Of a stretch of 64,000 nt of DNA, positions 1-7,682 are shown piece by piece (position 1 is the first letter of the stretch; each line of letters starts with the position of its first letter). The DNA lies in assembly GCA_004557125.1 (NCBI GenBank), contig SFET01000005.1:1-64000 (forward strand), in the 5' to 3' direction. A model generated the notes under the pieces. That model had not been told where the DNA came from and ran no database searches. It saw nothing but the letters and a program-made list of their open reading frames with translations. The stretch comes from Clostridiales bacterium (lineage in GTDB: Bacteria; Bacillota; Clostridia; Christensenellales; Aristaeellaceae). The translations under genes were made by a program, and so were the position numbers.

Positions 1-303
1 CAGCTTCGCTTCGGCGTCCGGCACCATGGAGCGGAATTTGTAGAAACGGAACGGCTTGCCGTCCCGGCCCACGCGCTCCTGCACGAAAATCGGACCCGCG
101 CCCGGGCTGTCGATGACGATCGCCAGGGCGATCAGCAGCATCGGAACCGCCAGCACGATCAGCGCAATCAGCGACAGAACAATGTCCTGTGCCCGGCGCA
201 CCCGCCAGTAGGCGCCCCGCGCATGCACCACGGCTTCGCGATCCAGCATCTCCCGCTTCGGCTGCGTGCGTTCGCATGTCACAGCATTTTCCCGAAGTTC
301 CAT
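1..303 (-). CDS. Membrane sugar transferase, N-terminal part (runs off the left edge)
   Basis: The first 101 residues of a polyprenyl-phosphate sugar-1-phosphate transferase of the WcaJ/PssY/RfbP type are visible. These enzymes start assembly of exopolysaccharide or other surface glycans by moving a sugar phosphate from a UDP-sugar onto undecaprenyl phosphate at the inner face of the membrane. After about 40 mostly polar residues there is one hydrophobic segment (about residues 41-63), then the family signature with GRDGKPFRFYKFRSM and an acidic DAEA stretch. The start ATG at 303-301 follows GAAGG. The catalytic C-terminal half lies outside the window. The family is clear; the sugar cannot be told. 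Confidence 0.85.
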   Translation of the reverse strand, partial: MELRENAVTCERTQPKREMLDREAVVHARGAYWRVRRAQDIVLSLIALIVLAVPMLLIALAIVIDSPGAGPIFVQERVGRDGKPFRFYKFRSMVPDAEAKL

Positions 304-332
304 TTCCTTCTACCCCTTTGTACGTGTCGTTT

Positions 333-2375
333 TCAACTGCTCAAAGCATCCAGGCGCTGCGTCTGTGTTTCGCTCAACTTGCCGTCCCGACGCTTGTGCT
401 CCTGGCGGCGATACCACAACCGCAGCTGCGGCTCACCATCGTCCTTCAGCAGCGCGCTTATGCCCGCATGACTTCGCGCATACTCCGCCGCACACTCATA
501 CATCCGGTTCCACTGCAGCTCCTGCGCACTCATCCAGCGCATCCCGATGGCACTTAGGCGCTGCGTCTGCTCTGCAGTCAGCCTTCCCTCGCGGCCCGCC
601 TTGCGCTGCACGGAGACCCATTTCCCCAGCCAGCTGCCGTTTTCGTCCACATAGTTTGCGGGCACTTCCAGATCCCCATACTCCCGATGGTAACGCTCCG
701 CCTCCCGGAAGCTCTGCTCCCACGCGTCCTCTCGCTCCCAGACCATGCCGATGCGCTCCAGCCGTTCGCAGCGCTCTTTGGAGAGCTTTCCCTTCTGCCG
801 TTGCTCGCGCTGTTTGGCAACCCAGCGCCCCAGACGAATCCCATTTGCGATGTATGCTACGGGAACGTCCAGGCTACCGTGTAAGTCATACCAACGCTGC
901 GCCTCGGCAAAGGCGCGCTCCCACTGGTCCTCGTACTTGTTCCGCCACACCATGCCGATTTCGTCCAGGCGATCGATCTGCTCCTGCGTCAGCCGCCCGT
1001 TGCACAGGCCCCGCTTCACCTTCCGCTGCGTCATCAGCCACGACCCCAGCGGCAGGCCCTCCGCCGTTACATACCGCTTCGGCACGTCCTGATCGCCGTT
1101 GGTGCGGAAATATATCTCCGCCTGCCGGTACATCTGCTCCCATGAAAACGTCAGCGTCTCCTCCAGCTGCTCGAACAGCTGCCGGCACGCGCGCACCTCA
1201 TCAATGATCTCGAAGCGCTCCCGGACGATTTCCTCCTCGCAGTGACCGTTCCGGCAGAACGTCACCGCCTCCTGCAGCTCCTGCTCCACCGCGGAGATCG
1301 AGTACAGGTTCTCGAAGTTGTTCACTACGTCGAAGATCACCGGCGTCTCGCCATCCGAAGCAGATAGCGCCCGACCGATCTGCTGCTTGTACACGATCGG
1401 CGACACCGTCGGCCGCAGCAGAATCACCCCGCGCACATTTTCCACGTGGATTCCTTCGTTGAGCATGTTGATGCAGTATAATAGCTTCAGATGCTCGCTC
1501 TCGTCCGCTGTGAAGCGCTCGAACTCCTTGCCAGACTCCGGCGAGTCCGCGTACACCGCGTACACGTGCGGCTCCGGGTCCACTCCGGAAAACCACTCAG
1601 TGACCTTCCTCAGCATCTCCTGCAGGTGCTCCTGGTTCGCGCAGAACACCAGGTACTTGCCGTGGGGATCCGTCATGTGCCGCCGGAAGATCACATCCAG
1701 GCCCTCCGCACGGTCCAGCGCCCGCCGCAGCGCCTCCAGGTACTTCTCCGCCGCCTGCCATGTCGCGCCGTTTGCGCGCTGAATCCGTTTCCGGTAGCGC
1801 TCCAGCTCCTCCCGGCAGGAGTACAGGGACACGACGTATCTCGGAGCGGGCAAAATTCCGCGCCCGATGGCCTCGCCCAGCGTCATCTCGCTGGCAATGC
1901 AGCCGTCGAACAGCTCATCCGCCATGTCCCGCTGGTTGTCCAGATACCGGACATGCGTGGCTGACAGCCCCAGCACCGGCGCCTCCGGGCACTGCTCCAG
2001 CAGCGCCTCCACACCCCGGTTCCATTCCTTCGCGCCGCAGCGGTGGAATTCATCCAGAATGATGCAGTCCGCCCGGAGCTCCTCCAGCGCCTGCGCATCC
2101 ATCATCGAGAGCGCGGCGTAGGTGTAAAAGCAGATGTTCTCCAGCGCAGGCGTGCCCGCAGCGCGCGCATAGGCTTCCTGCTGGGTTCGGAAGATGTAGA
2201 AGCTCGGTGGCAGCCACAAAAACTGCGACTGCGGACGCGACTCCGCCAGATGAAAGGCAATAAAAGACTTGCCCGTGCCGGTGGGATGCACCACCGCCGC
2301 ACGGCCTGTCTCCCTCAACAGCCGTTCGACCGCCTCATATGCCCTTTGATTGTGGGAAAACAGCTCCGCTCCCAT
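333..2375 (-). CDS. DEAD/DEAH-box helicase with four helicase-associated (HA) repeats
   Basis: This is a superfamily 2 helicase of about 680 residues. Walker A is HPTGTGKS (residues 30-37), the Walker B box is DEFH (108-111), motif III is SAT (138-140), and the second RecA lobe ends with the motif VI-like region QQIGRALSA. The last 280 residues hold four helicase-associated domains, each with the pattern W...A..Y....G...VP..Y......LG.W...QR.....G.L...Q..RL..IGM.W; the fourth is degenerate. Such proteins occur in Clostridia and on mobile elements; the substrate is unknown. I start at the ATG at 2375 because MGAELFSHNQ matches the usual family start; a GTG eight codons upstream (2399) is possible. 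A sigma-A-type promoter lies about 110 bases upstream. Confidence 0.85.
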   Translation of the reverse strand: MGAELFSHNQRAYEAVERLLRETGRAAVVHPTGTGKSFIAFHLAESRPQSQFLWLPPSFYIFRTQQEAYARAAGTPALENICFYTYAALSMMDAQALEELRADCIILDEFHRCGAKEWNRGVEALLEQCPEAPVLGLSATHVRYLDNQRDMADELFDGCIASEMTLGEAIGRGILPAPRYVVSLYSCREELERYRKRIQRANGATWQAAEKYLEALRRALDRAEGLDVIFRRHMTDPHGKYLVFCANQEHLQEMLRKVTEWFSGVDPEPHVYAVYADSPESGKEFERFTADESEHLKLLYCINMLNEGIHVENVRGVILLRPTVSPIVYKQQIGRALSASDGETPVIFDVVNNFENLYSISAVEQELQEAVTFCRNGHCEEEIVRERFEIIDEVRACRQLFEQLEETLTFSWEQMYRQAEIYFRTNGDQDVPKRYVTAEGLPLGSWLMTQRKVKRGLCNGRLTQEQIDRLDEIGMVWRNKYEDQWERAFAEAQRWYDLHGSLDVPVAYIANGIRLGRWVAKQREQRQKGKLSKERCERLERIGMVWEREDAWEQSFREAERYHREYGDLEVPANYVDENGSWLGKWVSVQRKAGREGRLTAEQTQRLSAIGMRWMSAQELQWNRMYECAAEYARSHAGISALLKDDGEPQLRLWYRRQEHKRRDGKLSETQTQRLDALSS

Positions 2376-2419
2376 TGCTTCTATCGAGCCTCGAACCACG
2401 CATCCTTACCTTGCTTCCT

Positions 2420-2444
2420 TTCGCAAAACAACCAATTTTGCGAA
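2420..2444. repeat. Dyad TTCGCAAAA-N7-TTTTGCGAA, left of the integrase
   Basis: This is a perfect 9-base inverted repeat with a 7-base centre, lying in the helicase leader. A second dyad with the same arms and the same 7-base spacing lies just downstream of the integrase gene (3878-3902). It could be an operator, a recombinase accessory site or an attachment-site arm. Confidence 0.6.
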
Positions 2445-2485
2445 AAATGACAAAGGTAAGAAAAAAGCATCCTTCTACATCAATT

Positions 2486-2514
2486 ATTATAGCATCACGG
2501 GCGAAAAGCGTCAA
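2486..2514 (-). promoter_or_regulatory. Sigma-A-type promoter of the helicase gene
   Basis: On the minus strand TTGACG (2514-2509) and a perfect TATAAT (2491-2486) are separated by 17 bases. Transcription would start near 2479 and give a leader of about 100 bases that contains the CGCAAAA dyad at 2420-2444. Confidence 0.7.
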
Positions 2515-2690
2515 TTGAACGCCCGTGAAATCGTTGGAAAACGGGTGAAATATAACGCCCGCTACATATTGCCTTAACAAAATATAAGGTATGAAAGATT
2601 TGGCCCGACATCGGCAACGGAAGAGAAATGAGCCGTCAGAAGGGCCGTCAGATTTTCATAGAAACGGAGCACAAAAGAGGAGGGATCTTG

Positions 2691-3809
2691 ATGGCTCGCA
2701 GAGGCGAAAACATCTACAAGCGCAAGGACGGACGATATGAGGGACGTTATGTCATCGGGCGCACGGCTCAGGGGCACACGAAGTTCGGCTATGTTTACGG
2801 ACGGCAGTATCATACGGTTCGCAGCATCCTGATGGAAAAGAAGGTGGCGCAGCAGCGTTCGGCCAATGAAACAGGCGGCAGCCCGATGCACCTGGCGGCG
2901 TGGATGGAGCATTGGTTGGAGTGGGAGCAGCGCGGACGTGTGCGGGAATCGTCGTATCAAACCTACCTGAACCTGTATCGGCGGCACATCCAGCCCGGGT
3001 TGGGTTGCACGCCGCTGTGCCGACTGATGCAGGAAGATGTGCGCGTCTTCCTGGACAGGCTCGAGCAAAAGGGATTGGCAGCGGAAACGATTCAGGGAAT
3101 CTACCGCTTGCTTTCAGCCGGATTGCGCGCGGCACAGGAGGAAGGATTGATTCGCAGGAATCCCTGCCGCCGTCTGCGACCCGCGCGAAGTATGCCTGCG
3201 GAGCAGCGCGTGCTGGGACGCAACGAGCAGGCACGCCTTTGCGCAGAGGCTCTTCATAGCGGAGAGCTGACTGTGCTTTTGGGCCTGTACACTGGAATGC
3301 GTCTGGGCGAAATCTGCGCATTGAAGTGGACGGATGTGGACTGGGAGAAGCGGGAAATCGCGGTGCGGCGCAGCGTACAGCGCATTGCCGGGGCGTGCGG
3401 CTGCACCAATCGTTCCCGAACACGTCTGGTCATCGGCACGCCGAAATCAGCGGGTTCCCGGAGGCTTTTGCCGGTTCCGAAGGAAATACTGCCGTGCCTT
3501 CGCCAGAAGTATGGAGAAAGCACTTCGGAATACATCTTTGGAATGGGTACACGTGCCGCGGATCCCCGAACGGTACAACGGCGTTTTCAGAAACTGACAG
3601 CACGTATGGGCATACCTGACGTGCATTTTCACACGCTCCGTCACAGCTTTGCAACGCGCCTACTGGAGCTGGGCACAGACGTCAAGACGGTGAGCGTGCT
3701 GTTGGGGCACAGCTCTGTGCGCACGACGCTGGATTTCTATGCACACTCCCTGAACAGCCAGCAGCGCCGGGCCGTGGAGCAGCTGGCGCAGCACATGCAA
3801 ATGAACTGA
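2691..3809 (+). CDS. Tyrosine recombinase (phage/ICE-type integrase)
   Basis: This 372-residue site-specific recombinase carries a basic N-terminal arm-binding segment (ENIYKRKDGRYEGRY), a SAM-like core-binding domain (about residues 65-160) and a C-terminal catalytic domain. The catalytic Arg lies in TGMRLGEICAL, the HxxR box in HTLRHSFATRLLELG, the second His in LLGHSS and the nucleophile Tyr in TLDFYAH. The start is the ATG at 2691, preceded by a good GAGGAGG; the frame is open further upstream but without a ribosome site. No excisionase or cargo gene lies beside it, so it looks like the remaining recombinase of a small or decayed element. It is flanked by paired dyads. Confidence 0.93.
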   Translation: MARRGENIYKRKDGRYEGRYVIGRTAQGHTKFGYVYGRQYHTVRSILMEKKVAQQRSANETGGSPMHLAAWMEHWLEWEQRGRVRESSYQTYLNLYRRHIQPGLGCTPLCRLMQEDVRVFLDRLEQKGLAAETIQGIYRLLSAGLRAAQEEGLIRRNPCRRLRPARSMPAEQRVLGRNEQARLCAEALHSGELTVLLGLYTGMRLGEICALKWTDVDWEKREIAVRRSVQRIAGACGCTNRSRTRLVIGTPKSAGSRRLLPVPKEILPCLRQKYGESTSEYIFGMGTRAADPRTVQRRFQKLTARMGIPDVHFHTLRHSFATRLLELGTDVKTVSVLLGHSSVRTTLDFYAHSLNSQQRRAVEQLAQHMQMN

Positions 3810-3851
3810 TCCACCGTTAAGCCGTCAAAGCCGTCTGATGAGGTCTCAAAC

Positions 3852-3871
3852 GCCCTGTATCCGGGCTTTTT
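3852..3871 (+). terminator. Weak possible terminator after the integrase
   Basis: A short GCCC/GGGC stem is followed by five T residues, about 45 bases after the integrase stop. The stem is only four base pairs, so the call is tentative. Confidence 0.3.
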
Positions 3872-3877
3872 CTCCGT

Positions 3878-3902
3878 TCCGCAAAATGGATTATTTTGCG
3901 AA
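3878..3902. repeat. Dyad CGCAAAA-N7-TTTTGCG, right of the integrase
   Basis: The arms CGCAAAAT and ATTTTGCG repeat the arm sequence and 7-base spacing of the dyad at 2420-2444 with a different centre (TGGATTA against CAACCAA). The two dyads bracket the integrase gene. Confidence 0.6.
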
Positions 3903-4176
3903 TTGCATTATAAAACACGACCCGCAATTCTGGAAACCAGCATGTTCTGCTGTTTCCGATCTGCAGGCCGCATCATTATTCTGGATTCTTCTTGAATTAT
4001 GCTTTGTTTGGATGACTCAGAAATTCTTATCACGATACTCATCTGCTGTATTAGCAGTGATACTGGCTATTTCCATTGTATATCTCAATGCTCAAAAGTA
4101 CGGGAGTCGCGCACAGCAATTCCAAGGTGATGATCCATGGCGGCGGTACCAGCTTCCGCTTCAATCAGGAGGGCAA
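3903..4176. other. AT-richer stretch without a recognisable gene
   Basis: This 270-base stretch is clearly richer in A and T than its neighbours up to about 4110, then returns to the local composition. I see no ribosome site followed by a credible coding sequence on either strand. It is probably the remains of the element that brought the two integrase genes. Confidence 0.5.
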
Positions 4177-4473
4177 TCAGGCTGTCTGCCGCTGCGGCGT
4201 GAAGCGCGTGATCACCATCAACTTCGACCGCAAGGCTGTGCGCTGCGTCTCCTGCTTGAGGTACGTGTAGATGTTTGCGGTGGTCTGGTCGTCGGATTGG
4301 CCGTCGATCTTCATGGCGATCAGCGGGTCGAGGCTGCTCTCACAGAGGAGCGTCAAGCAGTTGTGGCGGAAGTCGTACGGGGGCAGCGTGGGCCCGACCT
4401 GCCTGCGGATGTCGTCCGGACGGGAGATGCCCGGCCTGACCTCGCGCCACTCCATGAAGCTGCAATGCACCAT
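4177..4473 (-). pseudogene. Decayed C-terminal fragment of a second tyrosine integrase
   Basis: The minus strand encodes about 98 residues that line up with the end of phage-type integrases: PYDFRHNCLTLLCESS, then DPLIAMKI, then QTTANIYTYLKQE. In intact relatives the first stretch begins with a catalytic His (HxxR) and the middle contains GHxD. Here the first His is Tyr and the second His is Gln (DGQSDD), while the Arg and the final Tyr remain. The N-terminal two thirds are missing. It is therefore a non-functional remnant, unrelated in sequence to the intact integrase upstream. It points to at least two insertion events at this spot. Confidence 0.6.
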
Positions 4474-4503
4474 CCGTTGCGCCGCTTGTGCTTATACTTT
4501 TGG

Positions 4504-4533
4504 TTGACTTTTCTCGGGAAAAAGCTTTATAAT
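4504..4533 (+). promoter_or_regulatory. Promoter of the hydrogenase-rubrerythrin gene
   Basis: TTGACT (4504-4509) and TATAAT (4528-4533) are separated by 18 bases, and the ATG follows 37 bases after the -10 box. Confidence 0.7.
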
Positions 4534-4569
4534 CTGGTTAGTCACAATCATACAAACAGGAGGTTCCAT

Positions 4570-6621
4570 ATGGCACAGCATTTACCGCTCTCTGTCCGGG
4601 TTCCCATCGAACAGGACAATCCCAGCATCGTCCGAAATGAAGCGCTCTGCATCAAATGCGGCATGTGCAAGGAGGTCTGCACGCAACAGATCGGCGTACA
4701 TGGCACGTACACCCTGGAGCAGACCGGCGGAAGGGCCATCTGCATCCACTGCGGTCAGTGCGCCAACGTCTGCCCGCCCGCCAGCATCACCGAGGTTTAC
4801 GAATATCCCGCCGTCCGCGCAGCCGTGAAGGATCCGGACAAGGTGGTCATCGTCAGCACCTCCCCCTCCGTCCGTGCGGCGCTGGGCGAGGAATTCGGCA
4901 TGCCCAAGGGTGCTTTCGTCCAAGGCAAGATGGTCGCCCTGCTGCGGGCACTGGGCGCGGACTACGTGCTGGACACCAACTTCGCCGCCGACCTGACCAT
5001 CATGGAGGAGGCCAGCGAACTGATCCAGCGCATCACCACCGGGGACAAGCCGCTGCCCCAGTACACCAGTTGCTGCCCCGCATGGATCAAGTTTGCGGAG
5101 ACCTACTACCCGGAGATTCTGCCCAACATCTCCAGCGCCAAGAGCCCCATCGGCATGCAGGGCCCCACCATCAAGACCTATTTTGCAAAGAAGATGGGCA
5201 TCGACCCGGAGAAGATCGTCAACGTGGCCCTGACCCCCTGCGCTGCCAAGAAGTTTGAGATCCGCCGCAGCGAGATGAACGCGGCGGGCAAGAAGATGGG
5301 CATTCCCGACATGCGCGACATGGATCAGGTCATCACCACCCGTGAACTGGCGCTGTGGGCCAAGGAGGAGGGCGTGGACTTCGCCTCCCTGCCGGACAGC
5401 GACTATGACCGCCTGATGGGCGAGGCTTCCGGCGCGGGCGTGATCTTCGGCAACACCGGCGGCGTGATGGAGGCCGCCGTGCGCACGGCCTACGCCTTTA
5501 TCACCGGCCAGCAACCCCCTACTGCCCTGCTGGATCTGCAGCCCGTCCGCGGCTACGACGGCATTCGCGAGGCCAGCCTGGACGTAAACGGCCTCACCGT
5601 CAACGTGGCCGTCGTCTACGGCACCGCCAACGCCCGGAAGATGATTGAGCGGGTGAAGTCCGGCGAGAAGCAGTACCACTTCATCGAGGTCATGACCTGC
5701 CCCGGCGGCTGCATCGGTGGCGGCGGACAGCCCCGCGACATCATGGCGGATGCGGATGCGACCCGCAAGGCCCGCATCGACAGCCTGTATCGCCGGGACG
5801 CGGACATGCATCTGCGCCTGAGCCACGAAAATCCGGAGATCAAGCAGATCTACGAGGAATTCTACGGCAAGCCCCTGAGCGCGCTTGCGGAGCAGATGCT
5901 GCACACGGTCTATCAGGATCGCAGCGGCGATTTGAAGCAGGGAGGAGAAAAGAGGATGGCAAAGTGGAAGTGCAGCATTTGCGGCTATATTTATGAAGGT
6001 GAGGAGCTGCCGGAGGGCTTTACCTGCCCGCTGTGCAAGCAGAGCGCCGACAAGTTCGTGAAGATCGAAGAAGCCGCGCCCGCAAAGAACCCCTATGCCG
6101 GAACGAGAACCGAAAAGAACCTGTGGGAAGCCTTCGCGGGCGAATCCCAGGCGCGCAACAAGTACACCTACTTCGCCTCCGTCGCCAAGAAGGCGGGCTA
6201 CGAGCAGATCGCCGCGCTGTTCCTTCAGACCGCAGAGAACGAGAAGGAGCACGCGAAGCTGTGGTTCAAGGCGCTGGGCGAGCTGGGCGATACCCCCGAG
6301 AACCTGCTCCACGCCGCCGAGGGCGAGAACGCCGAGTGGACGGACATGTACGCCCGCATGGCCCGCGAGGCCGACGAGGACGGCTTCCATGAGCTGGCCG
6401 AGCAGTTCCGGGGCGTTGCAGCCATCGAGAAGGCCCACGAGGAGCGCTACCGCGCATTGCTGAAGAATGTGGAGACGAAGGCCGTGTTCGAGAAGAGCGG
6501 CGTGACCATCTGGGAATGCCGCAACTGCGGACATCTGGTCGTCGGCACGAAGGCCCCCGAGGTCTGCTCCATCTGTCAGCATCCGCAGGCCTATTTTGAG
6601 GTGCGCAAGGAGAATTATTGA
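4570..6621 (+). CDS. [FeFe]-hydrogenase fused to rubredoxin and rubrerythrin
   Basis: This is a single 683-residue protein. Residues 20-75 are a two-cluster ferredoxin domain (C27xxC30xxC33xxxC37 and C58xxC61xxC64xxxC68). The H-cluster domain follows with TSCCPAW (166-172), TPCAAKKFE (222-230) and EVMTCPGGCIGGGGQP (C377, C381). The L2 motif TPC in place of MPC recalls the group B clostridial hydrogenases. From Met463 comes a rubredoxin (C468, C471, C486, C489), a ferritin-like diiron domain (about 505-640) and a terminal rubredoxin (WECRNCGHL and CSIC). The expected role is to feed electrons between H2 and peroxide reduction; I recall clostridial proteins of this architecture. ATG 4570 has AGGAGG six bases upstream. 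No HydEFG maturases are in view. Met463 itself has a ribosome site. Confidence 0.92.
   Translation: MAQHLPLSVRVPIEQDNPSIVRNEALCIKCGMCKEVCTQQIGVHGTYTLEQTGGRAICIHCGQCANVCPPASITEVYEYPAVRAAVKDPDKVVIVSTSPSVRAALGEEFGMPKGAFVQGKMVALLRALGADYVLDTNFAADLTIMEEASELIQRITTGDKPLPQYTSCCPAWIKFAETYYPEILPNISSAKSPIGMQGPTIKTYFAKKMGIDPEKIVNVALTPCAAKKFEIRRSEMNAAGKKMGIPDMRDMDQVITTRELALWAKEEGVDFASLPDSDYDRLMGEASGAGVIFGNTGGVMEAAVRTAYAFITGQQPPTALLDLQPVRGYDGIREASLDVNGLTVNVAVVYGTANARKMIERVKSGEKQYHFIEVMTCPGGCIGGGGQPRDIMADADATRKARIDSLYRRDADMHLRLSHENPEIKQIYEEFYGKPLSALAEQMLHTVYQDRSGDLKQGGEKRMAKWKCSICGYIYEGEELPEGFTCPLCKQSADKFVKIEEAAPAKNPYAGTRTEKNLWEAFAGESQARNKYTYFASVAKKAGYEQIAALFLQTAENEKEHAKLWFKALGELGDTPENLLHAAEGENAEWTDMYARMAREADEDGFHELAEQFRGVAAIEKAHEERYRALLKNVETKAVFEKSGVTIWECRNCGHLVVGTKAPEVCSICQHPQAYFEVRKENY
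5941..5958 (+). promoter_or_regulatory. Internal ribosome site and start codon inside the hydrogenase fusion
   Basis: GGAGG (5941-5945) lies ten bases before the in-frame ATG of codon 463, exactly where the rubredoxin-rubrerythrin part begins. A free 221-residue rubrerythrin could be made from this site. Confidence 0.55.
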
Positions 6622-6650
6622 TCGCTGAGATGATCGTGGTTTGATCTTCA

Positions 6651-6720
6651 GAAGACAAAGTGATCCCCTCCAGGCAGTGGATTTACGCATGATACCTGAT
6701 CGGGATTTCTTTGTCTTTTC
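6651..6720 (+). terminator. Long-armed hairpin after the hydrogenase gene
   Basis: AAGACAAAG pairs with CTTTGTCTT, and ATCCC inside it pairs with GGGAT, with a loop of about 35 bases and a T-rich tail. It may end the hydrogenase transcript before the next gene, although the large loop is unusual. Confidence 0.4.
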
Positions 6721-6764
6721 ATTTTGGGGCACTCCCCTATTCTAATCGGAAAAGGTGCAGGAAT

Positions 6765-7682
6765 ATGAATCTGGAACAGCTCAAGGCAAAGATGGACGAG
6801 GTGCACTACATTTACGACGATACCCTCGCCACGGTACTGACCGTGGCGCTGCAGTTGGGTCGACCGCTGCTGATCGAGGGCGCGGCGGGCGTCGGCAAGA
6901 CGGAGGTCGCCAAGGTGATGGCCCATGCGCTCGGGCGGGAGCTGGTGCGCCTGCAGTGCTACGAGGGTCTGGACGAGAGCAAGGCGCTCTACGAGTGGAA
7001 CTATCAGAAGCAGCTGCTCAGCATCCAGATCAACGCGGGCGCGCAGAGCAGGGACGAGCTGACCCGCGACCTCTTCAGCGACGAATATCTGCTGGAGCGT
7101 CCGCTGCTCAAATCCATACGTTCGGAGGAGAGCGTGGTCCTGCTGATCGACGAAATCGACAAGGCGGACGAGGAGTTCGAGGCCTTCCTGCTGGAGCTGC
7201 TGTCCGAGATGCAGGTGTCCATCCCGGAGGTGGGCACGATCCGTGCGCGCTCCATTCCCTTCGTGGTGCTGACCTCCAACCGTGCACGGCCCCTCTCCGA
7301 GGCCCTACGCCGCCGCTGCGCCTACCTCTACATCGAATACCCCGATCTGGAGAAGGAGCTGGCCATCCTGCGGGCGAAGCTGCCCCATGTGGATGACCGG
7401 CTCTGCGTGCAGGTGGCCCTGGCGGTGAAGAAGCTGCGGGACAACGATGCCATATTGAAAAAGCCCTCCATCGCCGAGACGCTGGACTGGGCGGCGGCAC
7501 TGGATGCGCTGGGTGTGCGGGAGCTGACTCCGGACGCGCTGCGACAGACGGCGGGCTTCGTGCTCAAGAATCCCGAGGATATTCGGCTGATCCAGTCGGT
7601 ATCGGAGGAATCGACTTCCGACGAACATGCCTGCGGTTCGGACGGACACGCCTGCGGCTGCGGGGGACATTGCCATGCTTGA
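6765..7682 (+). CDS. MoxR-family AAA+ ATPase with a Cys/His-rich tail
   Basis: This 305-residue AAA+ ATPase has Walker A GAAGVGKT (39-46), Walker B LLIDEIDKAD and the sensor segment LTSNRARPLSEALRRRC. MoxR ATPases act with a VWA-domain partner as chaperones that insert cofactors or remodel complexes; the partner gene follows directly with an eight-base overlap. The last 20 residues hold four Cys and four His separated mostly by Gly, Ala and acidic residues, a tail not typical of MoxR and likely to bind metal. The ATG at 6765 follows AGGTGCAGG; an earlier in-frame start lacks a ribosome site and falls in the hairpin. The client is unknown. Confidence 0.9.
   Translation: MNLEQLKAKMDEVHYIYDDTLATVLTVALQLGRPLLIEGAAGVGKTEVAKVMAHALGRELVRLQCYEGLDESKALYEWNYQKQLLSIQINAGAQSRDELTRDLFSDEYLLERPLLKSIRSEESVVLLIDEIDKADEEFEAFLLELLSEMQVSIPEVGTIRARSIPFVVLTSNRARPLSEALRRRCAYLYIEYPDLEKELAILRAKLPHVDDRLCVQVALAVKKLRDNDAILKKPSIAETLDWAAALDALGVRELTPDALRQTAGFVLKNPEDIRLIQSVSEESTSDEHACGSDGHACGCGGHCHA

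Noticed and set aside
3838..4569. Upstream extension of the hydrogenase reading frame
   Set aside because: The frame happens to be open for 244 codons before the true start, but it crosses an integrase remnant and a promoter, and the AGGAGG site is at 4561.
4582..6732. Long open frame on the strand opposite the hydrogenase fusion
   Set aside because: It is a GC-driven shadow: low-complexity Leu/Gly/His/Ala-rich product, no ribosome site, while the plus strand carries all motifs.
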